Positions 59,788 through 64,000 of a stretch of DNA of 64,000 bases are shown piece by piece; position 1 is the stretch's first letter, and every line of letters begins with the position of its first letter. Origin of the DNA: CAYFQV01 sp964413635 (GTDB lineage: Bacteria; Spirochaetota; Spirochaetia; DSM-27196; PWMO01). The notes beneath the pieces are model-generated. The model worked only from the letters and a program-made list of their open reading frames with translations. It was not told where the DNA came from and made no database searches. Both the position numbers and the translations under genes were made by a program. The stretch is from NCBI GenBank assembly GCA_964413635.1, contig CAYPTH010000001.1, positions 16,193 through 80,192 on the forward strand, written 5' to 3'.

Positions 59788-60689
59788 AGCGCGAGATCGA
59801 TGAGGCCATTTTCGCGCCGGAGTTCCTAGCACTCCTCGAAGGCCTCACAATTCCACTGACTCGCTCACCGCGCAACCCGATTCCCGGAGGTCATCTGAGT
59901 CGACGCCACGGCGCAAGTCTGGAGTTCTCCGAGCTTCGTCCCTATGAGCCGGGGGAGGACCTGCGTTCCGTGGACTGGAACGCGTACCTGCGCCTGCAGC
60001 GCCTCTTCGTCCGCCGTTTTCGCGCCGAGCGGAGCCAAGACGTGTACCTCATGCTCGACACCAGCCGTTCAATGGGCGTGGAAGACCGAAAGTTCGCATC
60101 TGCACGGCGACTGGCAGCTGCGTGCGGCTTTCTGGCAACTCGGCAGCTCGATCGGGTCACGCTCATGCCCTTCTCCGACGCAGTGAACGATCGCTTCGTG
60201 CAGACCCGCCGCGGAACCATTCCCGTTGAGCTCCTCGAGTACCTTTCGGGAGTCACGTGCGCGGGGCAAACCTCCATCGGTTCCTGCGCCTTTGCGGTAG
60301 CGGAGCAGATCCGCCGTGGTGCATTGGTAATCTTCATCACCGACTTCTTGGACGAGCGTGGCCTCGAAGAGGGCTTGCGCGCCTTGGCCGTACGGAATGC
60401 GGACGTCGTCTTCTTTCACGTATACACCGGCGAGGAGGAGCACCCGGAGGCGCGGGGTCCCCTCACACTACAAGACGAGGAGACGCGGGAGCGCTACGAG
60501 ATCACCGTGGATCGAGCCGCAGCCCGCGCCTACGCCGAGGCCTTCGGACGCTTTGCATTGGAAACGCGCACTCTCATTGAAGGCTACGGCGCCCAGTACG
60601 TCCGAGCGCGCATCGATACGCCCCTCGAGGAGGTCCTCTTGAGCTTCATTGAGCCCAGGGAGTATCGATCCGCCGGGGGAGCACGGTAG
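59784..60689 (+). CDS. DUF58 domain protein
   Basis: The 301-residue soluble protein has the DUF58 core HLSRRHGASLEFSELRPYEPGEDLRSVDWNAYLRLQRLFVRRF, followed by a VWA-like fold beginning VYLMLDTSRSMGV (a MIDAS-type Asp-x-Ser-x-Ser). It is the standard partner of MoxR. It overlaps the MoxR stop by four bases and the next VWA gene by one base (TAGTG). Confidence 0.92.
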   Translation: MKREIDEAIFAPEFLALLEGLTIPLTRSPRNPIPGGHLSRRHGASLEFSELRPYEPGEDLRSVDWNAYLRLQRLFVRRFRAERSQDVYLMLDTSRSMGVEDRKFASARRLAAACGFLATRQLDRVTLMPFSDAVNDRFVQTRRGTIPVELLEYLSGVTCAGQTSIGSCAFAVAEQIRRGALVIFITDFLDERGLEEGLRALAVRNADVVFFHVYTGEEEHPEARGPLTLQDEETRERYEITVDRAAARAYAEAFGRFALETRTLIEGYGAQYVRARIDTPLEEVLLSFIEPREYRSAGGAR

Positions 60690-62500
60690 TGATCATCACG
60701 CAAACCCTGGGCCTTTGGCTCCTTGCGCTCGTTCCAATCATTGTCCTGGCCCATCTCCTCTTTCAACGCCGCCGGGTTCAGCCCGTCTCGTCAATCATGA
60801 TCTGGAAGCGCTTGGGGGCAAGCAAGCGCCGTCGCCTCTGGATCAAGCGCGTCTTGAATTGGCACTTGCTTCTTCAAGTCCTCGCGGTGATTCTTGCAGC
60901 GCTCGCGCTCTCCCAGCCGACTCTACGATCCTCCCTGCCCACAGCCGCGGACCATCGCGTCCTGCTCGTGGATACCAGCGCGAGCATGGCGGCGAGGGAC
61001 TCCTCGGGACTTCGTATTGCGTCGGCGCGCCGGACCGCCGTGGAGATTGTCCGCGGTTCCTCCCGCGCCACCGAATTCACCTTGATCGAGATGGGTGCCT
61101 CCCCACGCCTCGTCGGGACCTTCGACCGCGGCGACCCTCGCCTCATTGATGCGATCGAGACCGTGAGCGCCACCGACGAGGCGACCGACATTGTCGGAGC
61201 CCTCGACTTCGTCGAAACAATAACGCGTGAGGAGCGCAGCGCCGCGGTGGAGATCATCACGGATGCCGCCTTCGCCCCGGCGGAGCTTGCCTTCGACCCG
61301 GAGCGCTATACCGTGCACGCCGTCGGGACTCCCGCGGATAACGCCGGAATCACCGCTTTCGAGATCCGGCGCACCCCCGACGATAGCGCCTACCAGCTCT
61401 TTGCGCGGATTGCCAACAATGGAAGCACCCGCGTGGACGCCACGGTACGACTCCTCGAGAACGGGAACCTCGTCACATCTCGCAACGTCTCGGCGGCGGG
61501 TGGCGGAACCACAACCGTCACGGCGGACCTTGTCGGCGCGGCCGGCGGACGAATGCTCCTGTCGCTAGACGTTGATGACGCGCTTGCCGCGGACAACCGC
61601 GCCTTCGCCGCCCTCTCCGGAACCCGGAGCATCGATGTAGCGCTCGTTGGCGAGGGCAACCACTTTCTCGCAAGCGCCCTGGCGGTCCATCCGAATGTAC
61701 GTCTCACGCAATACCGCGAATACGGCCCGGAGATTGATGCCGATGTCCTTGTCCTCGATCGTCTCGAGGAAGTCCCCGTTGTCGAGGGACGCGTACTCGC
61801 CATTAACAGCACCGTTGCCGGCATTCACGTTCGACCCGCGGGCTTCATCGAAAACGTTGGGGACGTGGCGTGGTCCGACACGCATCCGGTGACCGCCGGA
61901 ATCGACATGTCCGGAACCTTTCTGCGCATCGCTCGCCCCTACATTCTCGGCGCCGGCGCGCGGGCCATCCTGAACCGCGGGGCCCACGTCCTCGGCTACG
62001 TTGCCGACACACCGAGCGTCCGTGTTGTCGGATTCGGCTTCGATTTGCAACGGAGCAACGTGCCCCTGCACCCCGGCTTTCCCATGCTCATGCGGCGAGC
62101 CATTGAGTGGCTCTACCCGCACGGTGGAGAAGCAGAGAGTTGGCAGATCTCGGCGGGTGAGGTCGTACAGCTCGAGACGCTGCCGGGAACACCGGTACGA
62201 GTGACGCACCCCAATGGTGAGGTCTCCGCCTACACCGGCGACGAGCTTACCGTCCCCTTTGCGGAGACCAGCCACGTCGGCTTGTACGAGATCAACCGCG
62301 GCGACACTCGCTCCGCCCTGGCGGTGAACCTTCTCAGCGCGGAGGAGAGCGACTTGACGCCCCGGTTTGCACCGCCGCAAGAGGTGACCCTCGATACTGC
62401 GGGGGAGCCACGAACTGGTCGCGACCTGTGGCGGCTTTTCCTGCTCCTGGCCGGACTCCTCGTTCTCGCTGATTCCCTGCTATGGAGCCGACGGTCATGA
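60689..62500 (+). CDS. BatA-like membrane protein with VWA domain
   Basis: From the GTG at 60689 the 603-residue protein has two N-terminal helices (LWLLALVPIIVLAHLLF; LLLQVLAVILAALALSQ). The 'BatA' junction (VSSIMIWKRLG) lies between them. A VWA domain follows with the MIDAS DTSASM (95-100) and a beta-sandwich region (TRVDATVRLLENGNLVTSRNVSAAGG). An alpha/beta domain precedes a C-terminal helix (LWRLFLLLAGLLVLADSLLW). It probably displays a metal-dependent protein-binding domain on the outer face. ATGA overlaps the next gene. Confidence 0.87.
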   Translation: MIITQTLGLWLLALVPIIVLAHLLFQRRRVQPVSSIMIWKRLGASKRRRLWIKRVLNWHLLLQVLAVILAALALSQPTLRSSLPTAADHRVLLVDTSASMAARDSSGLRIASARRTAVEIVRGSSRATEFTLIEMGASPRLVGTFDRGDPRLIDAIETVSATDEATDIVGALDFVETITREERSAAVEIITDAAFAPAELAFDPERYTVHAVGTPADNAGITAFEIRRTPDDSAYQLFARIANNGSTRVDATVRLLENGNLVTSRNVSAAGGGTTTVTADLVGAAGGRMLLSLDVDDALAADNRAFAALSGTRSIDVALVGEGNHFLASALAVHPNVRLTQYREYGPEIDADVLVLDRLEEVPVVEGRVLAINSTVAGIHVRPAGFIENVGDVAWSDTHPVTAGIDMSGTFLRIARPYILGAGARAILNRGAHVLGYVADTPSVRVVGFGFDLQRSNVPLHPGFPMLMRRAIEWLYPHGGEAESWQISAGEVVQLETLPGTPVRVTHPNGEVSAYTGDELTVPFAETSHVGLYEINRGDTRSALAVNLLSAEESDLTPRFAPPQEVTLDTAGEPRTGRDLWRLFLLLAGLLVLADSLLWSRRS

Positions 62501-64000
62501 CGCTCTCCTTCGCAACACCGTGGCTTCTGATCGTCGCCGTGGGGCTCCTCCTCGCCGGCGGGCTCGCCCTGCTCCTCGAGCGCTCGCCCTACCGGACGCT
62601 GTCGGCGGGTCTCCGCGTCGGCGCGCTTGTCGCGATAGCCCTGGCCCTTGCCGGTCCTTCCGTGAGCGGCCGGGACCCCGGCATCCACACGATCTACCTG
62701 ATAGACGCCTCGGCGAGCGTCTCGCAGGCGAGCAGGGACGAAGCGCTCACGCTGATCTCCGCGTCCACGGAGGAGCTGTCTTCGCCGAATAGCGCCGGCG
62801 TCATGGGATTCGCCGGGGAGTCCCGAGTTCTTGTCGCCCGGACCTCTCGCAGCGCCGAGCTCCAGGCCGTCCTTGCAGACGCCGCCGCTTTCGAAGACAC
62901 CCTCCGAAAAGGCGCAAGCAACCTTGCCGGGGCAATCGAGCACGCCGTAGCGGAGCTGCCGGAGTCCGGCGACCGGCGCATCGTCCTGGTCTCCGACGGC
63001 ACGGAAACCGCCGGGAACGCCCGCGCGGCGGCAGCGTCGGCGAGGCGCCGCGGCGTTCGCCTCTCCACGGTCTTCACCGGCGATCCGGAGAGACGTGAAA
63101 CCCGCATTGCCGAGTTGCGGGTTCCCGAACGAGTTGACGCGGGGGATGTCTTTGAAATCTCCGTGGTGACCCAAAGCAGCGGGCCCGCACAGGGCACCCT
63201 TTACCTCTATCGTGACGGCGAATCTCTTGGGTCGGACCGGGTGGAGTTGAGCCGTGGGAGAAGTGTCTTCCGCTACCGAGACGAGTCGGAGGCGCCGGGA
63301 ATCCACACCTACCGAGCGATCCTGGAAAGCGACGCGGATACCTTGTCCGAAAACAATCGCGCCGCCGCGGCCCTGCGCGTCGGTAGCGGCACGCGGGTGC
63401 TGTACCTACGAGATTCGGAGCAGCCGCGTCCCTTCGAGCGCGCCCTGGCAACACAGGATATCCGCGTGGTCGGACGAAGCCCCAGTGAGCTCGGGGCGAC
63501 CCTCACGGAGCTCTCCGCCTTCGAAGCGGTGGTGGTCGACAACGTGCCGGCGGCGCGCTTCTCCCTTTCGAGGATGAACGAGCTCGAGCGCTACGTCAGG
63601 CAGACCGGCGGCGGCTTGATCATGCTCGGCGGACCCGCTTCCTTCGGGGCGGGTGGCTACTTCCAGACCCCGGTGGAACAGCTACTGCCGGTCAGCATGG
63701 ATGTGACCTCGACGGTGCGCGTGCCTACCCTCGCCATGCTCTTCGTCGTCGACAAGTCCGGGAGCATGGAAGCCTCCCCCGGCACGGGCGTCTCCAAGCT
63801 GGACGTCGTGAAGGAGGCGGTTCTCTCCTCCGTTGAGATCATGAATCCCTATCACCTAATTGGCCTGATCTCCTTCGACGCTTCGGTCGAGCGAACGGTA
63901 CCGATCACCCGTGCCGCGCGACGAGAGGGGATAGCTCGCGACGTGGCGCGGCTCAGGAGTGGCGGAGGCACGGTTCTCGCCACTGCCATGGAGGAAGCCA
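62497..64000 (+). CDS. BatB-like membrane protein with two VWA domains (3' end outside window)
   Basis: The frame is open from the ATG at 62497 to the window end (more than 500 residues). Two N-terminal helices (TPWLLIVAVGLLLAGGLALLL; VGALVAIALALAGPSV) lead to a first VWA domain with DASASVS (Asp70). A beta-sandwich region comes next, then a glutamine-amidotransferase-like alpha/beta domain (YVRQTGGGLIMLGGPASFGAGGYFQTPVEQLLPV), then a second VWA domain with the MIDAS DKSGSM near 419. The last part is cut off. It is the paralogue and likely partner of the preceding VWA protein. Confidence 0.87.
   Translation, partial: MTLSFATPWLLIVAVGLLLAGGLALLLERSPYRTLSAGLRVGALVAIALALAGPSVSGRDPGIHTIYLIDASASVSQASRDEALTLISASTEELSSPNSAGVMGFAGESRVLVARTSRSAELQAVLADAAAFEDTLRKGASNLAGAIEHAVAELPESGDRRIVLVSDGTETAGNARAAAASARRRGVRLSTVFTGDPERRETRIAELRVPERVDAGDVFEISVVTQSSGPAQGTLYLYRDGESLGSDRVELSRGRSVFRYRDESEAPGIHTYRAILESDADTLSENNRAAAALRVGSGTRVLYLRDSEQPRPFERALATQDIRVVGRSPSELGATLTELSAFEAVVVDNVPAARFSLSRMNELERYVRQTGGGLIMLGGPASFGAGGYFQTPVEQLLPVSMDVTSTVRVPTLAMLFVVDKSGSMEASPGTGVSKLDVVKEAVLSSVEIMNPYHLIGLISFDASVERTVPITRAARREGIARDVARLRSGGGTVLATAMEEA

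Overview
The window is about 60% G+C, densely packed and entirely chromosomal in character. I infer a free-living member of the Spirochaetota. The grounds are a sugar-binding protein whose mature end reads GGQQEGG, a style common in spirochaetes; an Rnf complex; PEGA-domain and MoxR/DUF58/VWA clusters; a short ParC; and mcsA-mcsB-clpC without ctsR. The assignment rests on recalled family knowledge, not a search. A 100-N scaffold gap inside an acetyltransferase gene, flanked by a duplicated 55-bp end, shows this is a draft assembly. I see no rRNA, tRNA, CRISPR array or insertion sequence, and no gene-free stretch longer than about 175 bases.

Layout. 1-1888: end of an OmpR-type response regulator and its histidine kinase. 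1864-3849: GNAT acetyltransferase broken by the gap, a frameshifted small outer-membrane-type protein, and a ferredoxin-like membrane protein that seems to lack its N-terminus. 3911-10968: a carbohydrate locus (debranching-type glucosidase, two ABC permeases with unusual insertions, binding protein, LacI repressor) with two matching LacI-type operators and an intercistronic hairpin. 11031-15305: YcaQ-like protein, M14 peptidase, YwbE, HNH protein, methyltransferase and a FitAB/VapBC-type toxin-antitoxin pair. 15338-19053: topoisomerase IV (parE-parC). 19192-20226: coiled-coil lipoprotein, whose 3' end contains the opposite-strand terminator of clpC.

20264-32742 is a long minus-strand gene train: prfB (with programmed +1 frameshift), a CheY-like protein, a PEGA protein, ftsY, a repeat-rich exported protein, a LolCDE-type exporter, then after a 120-bp break mcsA, mcsB and clpC. 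32875-34173 is an exported protein of unknown function. 34348-43629, read on the minus strand, holds a PAP2-like protein, a large membrane protein, rnfCDGEAB, and a GH57-like protein translationally overlapping rnfB. 43701-48999 holds an RluA-type pseudouridine synthase, a P-loop/Asp23-like fusion, an MA-type peptidase-like TPR protein, PcnB-like nucleotidyltransferase and a DUF547 protein. 49032-52840 is an operon of MerA-like flavoprotein, TVP38 membrane protein and a tandem short-chain dehydrogenase. 52987-64000 is an overlapping operon of a MutS-related ATPase, three membrane proteins, MoxR, DUF58 and two VWA proteins; the last runs off the window.

The most interesting pattern is that several enzymes keep their fold but appear to have lost catalytic residues: McsB (both guanidino-kinase catalytic positions), the GH57 protein (nucleophile and HNHQP motif), and the MA-type peptidase (HExxH). 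ParC also lacks the usual quinolone-bridge residues.
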